Below are positions 1-7,755 of a DNA stretch of 64,000 bases, piece by piece (within the stretch, counting starts at the first letter, position 1; each line of letters starts with the position of its first letter). This stretch comes from Hymenobacter sp. YC55 (GTDB lineage Bacteria; Bacteroidota; Bacteroidia; Cytophagales; Hymenobacteraceae). The translations under genes were made by a program, and so were the position numbers. The notes beneath the pieces are model-generated. The model did no database searches, was not told where the DNA came from, and saw nothing but the letters and a program-made list of their open reading frames with translations. The DNA is taken from assembly GCF_029433095.1 (NCBI RefSeq), contig NZ_JARNTX010000002.1, positions 1,550,001-1,614,000 of the forward strand, in the 5' to 3' direction.

Positions 1-73
1 GCAGTTGTTGGGCCTGTGAAGCGCAGGACGCAAGCAAGCTAGCCAACAAGAAAGAAGACAGAAGCAGACGCAT
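1..73 (-). CDS. N-terminus of a lipoprotein, cut by window edge
   Basis: Only the first 24 codons are inside the window. They encode MRLLLSSFLLASLLASCASQ, a short basic start, a hydrophobic core and an LASC lipobox, so the product should be a lipoprotein exported by Sec. An in-frame ATG at 100 would add nine residues before this signal peptide; the ATG at 73 gives the more normal signal sequence. It lies just downstream of yidC on the same strand, but a strong hairpin separates them. The mature part and its function are outside the window. Confidence 0.6.
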   Translation of the reverse strand, partial: MRLLLSSFLLASLLASCASQAQQL

Positions 74-138
74 ACCGGGTACAAAAAATGAGAGTCGCAT
101 GACAAGGTTCAAAAAATAGACCGGTTTCCGTCGTTAAA

Positions 139-176
139 CAAAACGCCCTCCCGTCGGCTGACGGGAGGGCGTTTTG
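139..176 (-). terminator. Terminator hairpin after yidC
   Basis: Arms 139-155 and 160-176 are perfect 17-bp inverted repeats (CAAAACGCCCTCCCGTC) around a 4-nt loop. The A/T ends give T tracts on both strands. It sits 22 bp beyond the yidC stop, so it most likely ends the pyrG/yidC transcript and isolates the next lipoprotein gene. Confidence 0.85.
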
Positions 177-197
177 TTGATATAAGCCTTTAGGCTA

Positions 198-2075
198 CTA
201 CGAACGGCGCGTTGGCTTCTTGGGCTTGGGCTCTACGGAGGCGGAAGTGCCTTCGTCGCCTTTGCGGGCTTGGGCGTCGCGTTCCTGGGCGGTGCGCATG
301 GCATCCTGAAGGCGGGCCGAGAAACCGCCGGGCTTCTTGTCTTTGTTTTTGATCTTGTTAGCTTCGAGCTGCGCCCGAATCTTGGTGTCGTCTACCAAGC
401 GGCGGGTGAGGGCCTGCTGGCCGAGCGTTACTACGTTGGAAACGAGATAGTACCAAGTCAAACCAGCGGCGAAGCTGTTCAGCACGAACATGAAGATTAC
501 AGGCATTAGGTAGCTGTAGAACTTCATCGGACCTTGCATAGCGGCCGGGTTCATTTGGTTGCTCTGCCAAGTCATTACCAGCGTCGAGAGCGTCATGAGC
601 ACCGTGAACAAGCTGATGTGGCTACCCAAGAAAGGCACCGCGAAAGGCAGCAGAATCGGCGAGTCGTAGGTGCTTAGATCTTTCGCCCACAGGAACGGTT
701 CTTGCCGCAGCTCAATGGCGTTGGGGAAGAACTGGAACATGGCGAACAGAATCGGGATGGTGAGCAGCGTAGGTACGCAGCCACTTAGCGGGCTAACTCC
801 GAAGGTGGAGTAGAGCTTCATAGTTTCCTGCTGCGCCTTCATCTGGTCGTCGCCGGCTTTTTCCTTGATGGCGTCGATTTCCGGCTTCAGCACTTTCATG
901 CGAGCCTGCGAAACGTAGGTTTTGTAAGTCAGCGGCCAAGTCACAAGCTTGATCAGCACCACGAGTAGCGCGATAATGATGCCGTAGCTGGAAATAAACT
1001 TCTCGAGCACGTGGAACACCGGCAGAATCACAAACTGATTTACCCACCGGAACACGCCCCAACCCAAGTACACGTTGCGGTCGAAGCCGGGAGCCACTTC
1101 CTTCAGCATGCTAAACGAGTTCGGGCCGAAGAAATAGCGGAAGCTGGCTTTGCCTTGCTGCACATCGGCAGCCGGAATGCTCAGCGTGGAGCTCAGCGTT
1201 TTGATGAACGTGCTGTCGGCTACGTCAACCGTCGATACGAATTTGCCGTTCGGAAATTGATTGTTGGCAATGATACCGGCTACGAAGAAGTCGTGTTTGT
1301 GGGCAGCCCACTTCAGTGGTTCGGTGATGCTCACTTCCTCTGGCTTCTCCGAAGCCTCGGCCAAAGAGCCGTGGTCGTCGTTGGCGAGGTAGTGGTTGAT
1401 GGTGGTGTGGTTGCGGTTCTGCTTCAGGTCCTGCTCGGTCTGGCGCACATGGTCCACAAAGGTGAACGTAAGCGGCTCCTGCGACATAGCCTGTTGCAAA
1501 CCTGTAAAGCGCAAATCGTAGGCTACTTCATAGGCATTGTCGAACAAGGTGTACACCTGCTCGATCTGGCCGCCGGCCACGCTAGTTACGAAGCTCAGAC
1601 GCTGGCCTTTCTTGTCGCCTTCAGTTACGGGTTGTGGCGCGCTAGGCTGGAAGTATAAGTCTGATAACCGAACGGTTTGACCACCAATAGTGCGAAAACG
1701 AGTGTCAATCTGAGCGCTCTGCGCGTCAAACAGATCTAGCGGCTTACCGAAAAACGTCTTGTACTTGGTGAGGCGTACTGCCTCGGGGCGCCCACCTTTT
1801 GAAGAGAACGTAACAGTAAGGTTATCGTTTTGCAGTTGCACCTGCTGCGCCGTGCCAGTGGCCGCGCCGGCAAAAGCGCCCAATGTGCGGGCAGCGGCTG
1901 CCGAATCGAGGGGGGCAGCGGAGGCAGAGGAAGTGGTTGAACCCGGCTTTGCGCTGGCAGCGGTAGTGGGCTTGTCGGCTGGTGTTTCCTTGGGCGGTTC
2001 GGGCTTAAAGAAATACAGGTAGACGAGAAGCAAGGCCGCAATCAGAAACAGGCCGGTTGCTGAATTTTTGTCCAT
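198..2075 (-). CDS. yidC: Membrane protein insertase YidC
   Basis: YidC inserts and folds inner-membrane proteins, alone or with SecYEG. The 625-residue protein begins with an uncleaved anchor (residues about 8-23) followed by a low-complexity Pro/Ala/Thr stretch and the large periplasmic beta-domain typical of Gram-negative YidC. The conserved 60KD_IMP core starts near residue 345 with the helix in SSYGIIIALLVVLIKLVTW, then further membrane segments including LLTIPILFAMFQFF and a hairpin near LMPVIFMFVLNSFAAG. The tail is basic and ends KKPTRRS, as expected for ribosome contact. It lies downstream of pyrG on the same strand, an order seen in other Bacteroidota; a repeat element lies between them. 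The length is normal for Bacteroidota YidC. Confidence 0.97.
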   Translation of the reverse strand: MDKNSATGLFLIAALLLVYLYFFKPEPPKETPADKPTTAASAKPGSTTSSASAAPLDSAAAARTLGAFAGAATGTAQQVQLQNDNLTVTFSSKGGRPEAVRLTKYKTFFGKPLDLFDAQSAQIDTRFRTIGGQTVRLSDLYFQPSAPQPVTEGDKKGQRLSFVTSVAGGQIEQVYTLFDNAYEVAYDLRFTGLQQAMSQEPLTFTFVDHVRQTEQDLKQNRNHTTINHYLANDDHGSLAEASEKPEEVSITEPLKWAAHKHDFFVAGIIANNQFPNGKFVSTVDVADSTFIKTLSSTLSIPAADVQQGKASFRYFFGPNSFSMLKEVAPGFDRNVYLGWGVFRWVNQFVILPVFHVLEKFISSYGIIIALLVVLIKLVTWPLTYKTYVSQARMKVLKPEIDAIKEKAGDDQMKAQQETMKLYSTFGVSPLSGCVPTLLTIPILFAMFQFFPNAIELRQEPFLWAKDLSTYDSPILLPFAVPFLGSHISLFTVLMTLSTLVMTWQSNQMNPAAMQGPMKFYSYLMPVIFMFVLNSFAAGLTWYYLVSNVVTLGQQALTRRLVDDTKIRAQLEANKIKNKDKKPGGFSARLQDAMRTAQERDAQARKGDEGTSASVEPKPKKPTRRS

Positions 2076-2251
2076 TCAGGTAAAAATGAGGGCACTAGAG
2101 GAGTGTAAGGAACCAACGTCCCCTTCAAAAATCTGGCGACGCTGCCGCAAAGGTCGGACTTGTCAGGCGAATATTTTTGAATCGGCGTTTTTGGCAGAGA
2201 AAAAGGTGCGGCAAGGTGCCAAGTAATGGAAGCAACAGCTATAAAAACAGC

Positions 2252-2350
2252 TGTCATCCTGAGCTTGCGAAGGACCCTCCCACAGCTGAACGACAGACGT
2301 ACCACGACTCGTTCTACTGGCAGAAGATCCTTCGCAAGCTCAGGATGACA
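2252..2350. repeat. REP-like inverted repeat between pyrG and yidC
   Basis: Arms 2252-2276 and 2326-2350 are inverted repeats matching at 24 of 25 positions (core CATCCTGAGCTTGCGAAGGA), separated by 49 bp. The sequence is a variant of the GTCATGCTGAGCGCAG...GAAGCATCTCGC family found elsewhere in this window: both start with GTCAT-C-TGAGC and end with GAAG-. It is intergenic and noncoding. Read in either direction it gives spurious peptides containing LRKLRMT. Confidence 0.75.
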
Positions 2351-2374
2351 GACAGAGTTACTTCACCATCCTAG

Positions 2375-4018
2375 TTACACCTTGCGGTGCTGGATGGCGG
2401 CTTTCACGAAGCGCACGAACAGCGGGTGCGGGTTCTGCACCGTGCTTTTCAGCTCGGGGTGGAACTGCCCGGCCACAAACCACGGGTGGCTCGGAAGCTC
2501 GACCACTTCTACTAGGCCGGTGGCGGGGTTAACGCCCGAAGGCACCATGCCCGCGTCCTCGAATTGCTTCAGGAACTCGTTGTTGAACTCGTAGCGGTGG
2601 CGGTGCCGCTCACTGATGTGGTTGCGGCCATAGGCTTTGGCTGCTTTCGAGCCGCGACGCAATTCGCAGTCGTAAGCCCCGAGGCGCATGGTGCCGCCCT
2701 TTTGGGTGATGCTTTTCTGCTCCTCCATCATGGCAATAACGGGGGCCGAAGTTTGCGGGTGCATTTCGGTGGAAGAAGCTTCTTTCATGCCGAGCACATT
2801 GCGGGCAAATTCCACTACGGCCACCTGCATGCCTAAGCAAATACCGAAAAACGGAATGTTGTTTTCGCGCACGTGCTTCACGGCCAGAATCTTGCCCTCA
2901 AAACCACGCTCCCCGAAGCCCGGTGCCACTAGCACGCCATCAACGCCGTGTAGAAGTTGCGCTACGTTGTCTTCGTTGATGTGGTCGGATTGGATGCTGC
3001 GCACCGTCACCTTGCACTCGTTTTGGGCGCCGGCGTGTACGAAAGCTTCGTTGATGGACTTATAAGCGTCGGGTAGTTCCACGTATTTGCCTACCAGCGC
3101 GATGGTAACTTCCTCGGTTGGATTTTTGAGGCGGCCTAAGAAGTCTTTCCATACTTCCAGGTCGGGCTGTTGGGTGCCGCCAGTCAGCTTCAGGCGCTTG
3201 ATTACGCGCTCATCGAGCTGCTCTTTCAGCATGAGCAGCGGCACCGAGTAGATGCTGTCGGCGTCGAGGCTCTCGATAACGGAGTTGATTTTAACGTTGC
3301 AAAACAGCGCAATCTTGCGCCGCATCTCGGCCGGAATCGGGTGCTCGGAGCGGCACACCAGAATATCGGGTTGCAGACCCGCTTCGCGCAGGTCGCGCAC
3401 AGAGTGTTGCGTCGGCTTGGTTTTCAATTCGCCAGCCGCCTTCAGGTAGGGCAGCAGCGTGAGGTGAATAACAAGCGAGTCGTTGGGCGGCAACTCCCAC
3501 CGCAGTTGGCGCACAGCCTCCACGAAAGGCAAGCTCTCGATGTCGCCAATGCAGCCCCCAATTTCGGTGATAACCACGTCGAACCGGTCGTCTTCGCCGA
3601 GCAGCAGCATGCGCCGCTTGATTTCGTCGGTGATGTGCGGCACCACTTGCACGGTCTTGCCGAGGTAGGCGCCTTCGCGCTCCTTGCTGATAACGTGGTT
3701 GTAGATGCGGCCGGTCGTGACGTTGTTGGCCTGTGAAGTCGGTACGTTCAGGAACCGCTCGTAGTGGCCGAGGTCGAGGTCGGTTTCGGCGCCGTCGTCG
3801 GTTACATAACATTCGCCGTGCTCATAGGGGTTGAGCGTGCCCGGGTCGATGTTGATGTAGGGGTCAAACTTCTGGATGGTGACGCGGAAGCCGCGAGCTT
3901 GCAGAAGCTTAGCCAGGGAGGCGGAAATGATGCCTTTGCCTAGCGAGGAGGTCACTCCACCGGTGACGAAAATATACTTGGCCGTTGCAGCCGTGGGGGT
4001 AGGGGTTCGGTCTGGCAT
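2375..4018 (-). CDS. pyrG: CTP synthase
   Basis: PyrG converts UTP to CTP with ATP and glutamine-derived ammonia, the last step of de novo pyrimidine synthesis in the cytosol. The N-terminal amidoligase domain has the signature KYIFVTGGVTSSLGKGI and the conserved KFDPYINIDPGTLNPYEHGE region. The C-terminal class I glutamine amidotransferase domain has the nucleophile cysteine in FGICLGMQ and the His-Glu pair in QFHPEL. I place the start at the ATG at 4018 (MPDRTPTPTAATAKYIF), giving 547 residues. An in-frame ATG at 4054 would add 12 residues that precede the conserved N-terminus and have no family support. Upstream partner of yidC. Confidence 0.97.
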   Translation of the reverse strand: MPDRTPTPTAATAKYIFVTGGVTSSLGKGIISASLAKLLQARGFRVTIQKFDPYINIDPGTLNPYEHGECYVTDDGAETDLDLGHYERFLNVPTSQANNVTTGRIYNHVISKEREGAYLGKTVQVVPHITDEIKRRMLLLGEDDRFDVVITEIGGCIGDIESLPFVEAVRQLRWELPPNDSLVIHLTLLPYLKAAGELKTKPTQHSVRDLREAGLQPDILVCRSEHPIPAEMRRKIALFCNVKINSVIESLDADSIYSVPLLMLKEQLDERVIKRLKLTGGTQQPDLEVWKDFLGRLKNPTEEVTIALVGKYVELPDAYKSINEAFVHAGAQNECKVTVRSIQSDHINEDNVAQLLHGVDGVLVAPGFGERGFEGKILAVKHVRENNIPFFGICLGMQVAVVEFARNVLGMKEASSTEMHPQTSAPVIAMMEEQKSITQKGGTMRLGAYDCELRRGSKAAKAYGRNHISERHRHRYEFNNEFLKQFEDAGMVPSGVNPATGLVEVVELPSHPWFVAGQFHPELKSTVQNPHPLFVRFVKAAIQHRKV

Positions 4019-4178
4019 AACGGGAAACAAAGTTAGTGGATATATCCGGGGCAATCCACGAAACTTTGTGCTACGCGCGAGGCTGAGCTAGTGCTTTGTT
4101 TCTAAAGTCGAGTTTAGTTGGCTTGTTCGCCATGATAAACGGTCAGGCTTTCGTGAAAGACACTGTTAAAAATCTAGT

Positions 4179-4228
4179 AAAAAAACCATCCCGAATCCCT
4201 TCCTAACTAAGGATGGATTCGGGATGGT
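4179..4228 (-). terminator. Terminator hairpin upstream of pyrG
   Basis: Arms 4185-4198 and 4215-4228 are 14-bp perfect inverted repeats (ACCATCCCGAATCC). The A run at 4179-4185 becomes a T run on the minus strand, so the signal acts on transcripts coming from the oxidoreductase gene and protects pyrG from read-through. Confidence 0.75.
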
Positions 4229-4254
4229 GGAAACTCTAGAACAACCTAGAAAAC

Positions 4255-4404
4255 GTCATGCTGAGCGCAGCCGAAGCATCTCGCTAGTGTGGTACACCCT
4301 TTTGCCATTGCAACGATTCGAGCGAGATGCTTCGACTGCGCTCAGCATGACAGGTACTTTGACAACGGCAGCGCGCGAGATGCTTCGGCTGCGCTCAGCA
4401 TGAC
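4255..4404. repeat. REP-like element, three arms
   Basis: Arm 1 (4255-4285) reads GTCATGCTGAGCGCAGCCGA then AGCATCTCGCT. Arm 2 (4321-4351) and arm 3 (4375-4404) are the reverse complement with one or two changes. Arm 1 can pair with either arm 2 or arm 3, so the element holds one left and two right arms. It belongs to the family also seen at 22.7 kb and 57.1 kb. Confidence 0.85.
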
Positions 4405-4437
4405 CGATAGTTTAACAATACCAGACTGCAAGCAGTC

Positions 4438-4483
4438 AACCACCTCTATCCCTGCCTTACCTGAAGAGGGGATAGAGGTAGTT
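4438..4483. terminator. Hairpin after the Gfo/Idh/MocA gene
   Basis: Arms 4438-4451 and 4470-4483 pair over 14 bp with one G-U type change (core CACCTCTATCC). It lies 39 bp past the stop codon of the minus-strand oxidoreductase. The T tract is on the plus strand, so termination of the minus transcript here may need the second hairpin at 4179-4228. Confidence 0.55.
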
Positions 4484-4522
4484 TTCTGACCTTTACATAG
4501 CTTCTTTTTGCTTTACTCTTGT

Positions 4523-5959
4523 TTACGCCTGCTTGGGCTCGGGGCCGCGGAAGACGTCAGTGCCTTGTACGGGAGTGAGTTTCACTGGCTTGCCTTCGCG
4601 GGCTGACTGGTAAATTGCCTCCATGATGCGGTGATCCTGCAAGCCTTCCTCGCCGGGCGTATGCGGCGGCTTATCGTTCATGACGCACTCGGAAAAGTGG
4701 TCCATTTCGGTGGCGAACTGGTTTTTCGACTCGATGGTAATTTGGTTCTGCATTTTAGCCGGACCCTCGGCGTGCGAGGTTTGCAGCCGTTGGCCAGTGT
4801 AGGCGTAGGCGTTGTCGAGGTGCAGCCAGCCCCGCTCGGAGTTCACCCGGTAGTAGCGCGAATCGTGAGTGTTGTAGTGCGTAATGCTGTCGACGATGAT
4901 GCCGTCGGGAAAACGCATCTGCCACGACATATGCTCCTCTACTTCTTTAAATAATGGATTGCCGGGCGTGCTGTACGAATACGCAAATACTTCGGTCGGC
5001 TCGGTGCCGAGCAGGAAGCGGCTGGTGTTCAGGCAGTATAGGCCAATGTCGGGGAGGGAGCCGCCGCCAGCTAGGTCTTTCTTGTGGCGCCAGTGGTTGG
5101 GGTTGGCGGAACTCTGGCTGTTTTGGGTTTGGATGTACTTGGTCTTACCGAACTTGTTGTCACGAATCATGTCGCGCACCAGCCGATTGTAGGGCTCGTA
5201 CTGAATGCGGTAGGCTACCATCAGCTTTTTGTTGGCCTTTTTGCAAGCGTCAATCATAAGCTGGCATTCGGCGGAAGAACTGGCCATGGGCTTTTCGCAC
5301 AGGATGTGCTTGCCGGCTTGCGCGCCGCGCACCGTGTACTCGGCGTGCATGGAATTGGGCAGCACAATGTAGATAACCTGCACCTCCGGGTTGTCCTTGA
5401 GTTTGTCGTAGTTTTCGTAGCCGTAGCAGCTTTCGGGCTTGATGCCGTACTGTTGCGCCACCTTCTTTAGCTTTTCCGGCGAGCCGCTCACCAGCGCCAC
5501 CGGTTTCGACTTCTTACACTCCCCGAAAGCCGGCAGAATTTCTTCCAGCGTGAGGTGTCCAAGCCCTACCAAGGCGTAGCCTACGCGCTTGTCGGGAGGC
5601 ATGGGGGTAGGAGTAGGCCCCGATTTTGGGTCTACATCCGACTTCCAGGCCTCTAGTTCAATAGGTTTATCTAACTCGCTCGGCACCTTGGCAGGTGGCG
5701 AAACAGCTTCCGACGAAGGTACTTTCTGTCCATCGGGGGAGGTATAAACAGTATTGGCGTTGACTTCGGAGGCCGGTGTACCGGTGGTAGGGGTGCCCGC
5801 CACGGCACTCGAAGCGCCATCGGATTGGCAACTGGCGAGCGTGCCCGCCGCAACGCCCACTGCCAGCCCGCGGCCGGCTAAAGACAAGAATTCTTTACGT
5901 GATACCTCTTGGCCGGCATGACGCAGCACTGTATTGAGTAGTTCGTTGGTGAAAGACAT
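4523..5959 (-). CDS. Secreted Gfo/Idh/MocA family oxidoreductase
   Basis: A NAD(P)-dependent sugar or polyol oxidoreductase of the glucose-fructose oxidoreductase type. The start at the ATG at 5959 gives 478 residues. The N-terminus has SRKEFLSLAGRGLAVGVAAG followed by TLASC, which looks like a twin-arginine (RK variant) signal with a lipobox, so the enzyme may be folded in the cytosol with its cofactor and anchored outside the inner membrane. After a Pro/Thr-rich linker the Rossmann domain starts at VGYALVGLGHL (about residue 125), and the family EKP motif occurs in HILCEKPMAS. The C-terminal alpha/beta domain follows. It stands alone, so the substrate cannot be inferred from neighbours. Confidence 0.88.
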   Translation of the reverse strand: MSFTNELLNTVLRHAGQEVSRKEFLSLAGRGLAVGVAAGTLASCQSDGASSAVAGTPTTGTPASEVNANTVYTSPDGQKVPSSEAVSPPAKVPSELDKPIELEAWKSDVDPKSGPTPTPMPPDKRVGYALVGLGHLTLEEILPAFGECKKSKPVALVSGSPEKLKKVAQQYGIKPESCYGYENYDKLKDNPEVQVIYIVLPNSMHAEYTVRGAQAGKHILCEKPMASSSAECQLMIDACKKANKKLMVAYRIQYEPYNRLVRDMIRDNKFGKTKYIQTQNSQSSANPNHWRHKKDLAGGGSLPDIGLYCLNTSRFLLGTEPTEVFAYSYSTPGNPLFKEVEEHMSWQMRFPDGIIVDSITHYNTHDSRYYRVNSERGWLHLDNAYAYTGQRLQTSHAEGPAKMQNQITIESKNQFATEMDHFSECVMNDKPPHTPGEEGLQDHRIMEAIYQSAREGKPVKLTPVQGTDVFRGPEPKQA

Positions 5960-6310
5960 AGGAAGCAAAAACTAGATGAGCAATACAGCTTAACATACTC
6001 CTAGGTCTAGGTGAGGTTGCGGTATAGCAAGGGTTAAGCACGAATTGCCATGATCTTGTAGCACAGACTACTAGCTCGCTAAAGTATAAACGAAACAGCC
6101 AGCAAACTTTAGGCGCCAAAGCAACTTGCTTATGCATAGCTGCATCTGCGCTTCAGGTTGCGCAACCCATGCACTTGGGCTGGCTTCCTGCTTTGCCTGA
6201 AAAGCAGAACAGGTGGAGCGGCTTCGCTGGAAGATTCCGGCAGGGCAGAAAGTTGAAAAGCAGGACGCTTTTGCCCATGTTGCAACACCTTTTGCCTGTT
6301 CTTGTCTTTG
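5960..6310. other. Divergent intergenic region
   Basis: This stretch separates the minus-strand oxidoreductase from the plus-strand carboxypeptidase and should hold both promoters. I see no convincing promoter pair, repeat or RNA structure. Short reading frames here have no signal peptide or recognisable motif and look like chance. Confidence 0.5.
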
Positions 6311-7672
6311 ATGTCGGTTTTTCTGGTTGTTCGTCGCGCCCTATTTGTGAGCGTGTTGTGTTTGGTTGTACTGCCGATTTGGGCTCAGGTGGCCCCGGCT
6401 CCTGTCGCGCCGGCAAGTTTTGTAAACCCGGCCTGGCTGACCCAACTACTGCAGAATTCGGCGGTGCTGCGGCAGCACAATGTGGGCGTGTGTCTCACCG
6501 ACGCAACTACTGGCGCCAAAGTGTTTGAGCTGAATGCCGAGAGGTACTTCACGCCCGCCAGCGTGATGAAGCTGTTTAGCTTGTACACGGGGCTGCACAT
6601 GCTCTCCGACTCGTTGCCTAGCCTGCGCTACGTGGTGCGCCACGACTCCCTAATCTTCTGGGGCACTGGCGACCCTACCTTGCTGCACGGCGACGTACCG
6701 AGCCGCCGGGCGCTAGACCTTTTGCGTACTCGTCCGGAAAAGCTATTCTACGCCGAAATTCCGAATGTAACCGCCTACGGCCCCGGCTGGACCTGGGACG
6801 ACTACAACTACTACTTCCAGCCCGAGAGGGGCCCCTTCCCGATCTACGGTCACACCGTGCGCTTCTACGCCACTGCCGGTAAGCCCCGACCCCGCGTGTA
6901 CCCGCGTTTCTTTGGGCCACTGACACAGCCCGTTCCGGTTGGTACGCCCAACCCCGCCGACGACCATGTGCGCCGCCCGGAAATGGAGAATCGGTTTGCC
7001 TTCTTTCCTATCACTAAAAATTGGGTGGATGAAACGCCCTTTCGTACTAGTCCGGCGCTGCTGCTCGAACTACTGCAAGACACCTTGCACCGTCCTGTAG
7101 GTACAGTGACCTTCCGCCTGCGTGCGCAAGACAGCATTCAGGTGGTGAAAGGGTTACCGGCCGATTCGCTGTACCGCCGCATGTTGCAGGTGAGCGACAA
7201 TTTTCTGGCAGAGCAGCTCTTGCTTATGTGCTCGAGCCGGATAGGAGACGACTCGCTCAGTACCAGTCGGCCAATTCGCGTTATGCGTACCCTGTTTCTA
7301 GCCAACCTACCCGATGCGCCGCGCTGGGTGGATGGCTCTGGCCTCTCGCGCCTCAACCTCGTTACGCCGCGTACCATGGTGGCGCTGTTGCTAAAGCTGC
7401 ACCAAGAAGTGCCCGAAAAGCGTCTGCTCAGCCTCTTAGCTGCCGGGGGAGGCCATGGTACACTGCGCCGCGTGTACCGCGACCCACACGGCCCATGGCT
7501 GTGGGGCAAAACCGGCACGCTCACCAACAACCACAACCTTGTGGGCTATCTGCGTACTCGTTCGGGCCGGCTGTTGGCCTTCAGTTTTATGAACAACAAC
7601 CACGTGGTGGAAACCAGCGAAGTCCGCAAGGAAATGGAGCGGGTGCTGACGCAGGTACGGGAACGGCTGTGA
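6311..7672 (+). CDS. dacB: D-alanyl-D-alanine carboxypeptidase/endopeptidase (PBP4, DacB family)
   Basis: A periplasmic S13-family penicillin-binding protein that trims or cuts peptide cross-links in peptidoglycan. A signal peptide (MSVFLVVRRALF... to WAQ) precedes the mature enzyme. All three active-site boxes are visible: SxxK as PASVMKLF (Ser at about residue 84 of the ATG-started product), SxN as VSDNFLAEQ, and KTG as WGKTGTLTN. The product is 453 residues, close to E. coli DacB. The reading frame could start at a TTG at 6302, three codons upstream; I prefer the ATG at 6311. It stands alone between divergent and convergent neighbours. Confidence 0.93.
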   Translation: MSVFLVVRRALFVSVLCLVVLPIWAQVAPAPVAPASFVNPAWLTQLLQNSAVLRQHNVGVCLTDATTGAKVFELNAERYFTPASVMKLFSLYTGLHMLSDSLPSLRYVVRHDSLIFWGTGDPTLLHGDVPSRRALDLLRTRPEKLFYAEIPNVTAYGPGWTWDDYNYYFQPERGPFPIYGHTVRFYATAGKPRPRVYPRFFGPLTQPVPVGTPNPADDHVRRPEMENRFAFFPITKNWVDETPFRTSPALLLELLQDTLHRPVGTVTFRLRAQDSIQVVKGLPADSLYRRMLQVSDNFLAEQLLLMCSSRIGDDSLSTSRPIRVMRTLFLANLPDAPRWVDGSGLSRLNLVTPRTMVALLLKLHQEVPEKRLLSLLAAGGGHGTLRRVYRDPHGPWLWGKTGTLTNNHNLVGYLRTRSGRLLAFSFMNNNHVVETSEVRKEMERVLTQVRERL

Positions 7673-7755
7673 TAATACAGGATCTAATGTCAATACCGCC
7701 TCTTCATTAAACAGAAGGAGAGCAACTCACAGAGAGGCAAGCAGCCAGCAAGGAC

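Larger units (their letters stand above)
4055..4522. other. Intergenic region with hairpins and REP-like repeats
   Basis: No gene is supported in these 468 bp. They hold, from left to right, a terminator hairpin, a three-armed copy of the GTCATGCTGAGC repeat family and a second hairpin close to the oxidoreductase stop codon. The promoter for pyrG should lie in the left part, but I see no clear TTTG/TAnnTTTG pair. Confidence 0.7.

Noticed and set aside
1011..1658. 215-codon open frame antisense to yidC
   Set aside because: Shadow of yidC; His/Val-rich composition without domain or signal peptide.
2042..2350. Short frames on both strands across the pyrG-yidC spacer
   Set aside because: They read through the inverted repeat and give the typical LRKLRMT pseudo-peptide.
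4255..4404. Repeats at 4.3 kb as a CRISPR array
   Set aside because: The units are inverted, not direct, spacing is irregular, and no cas genes are near.
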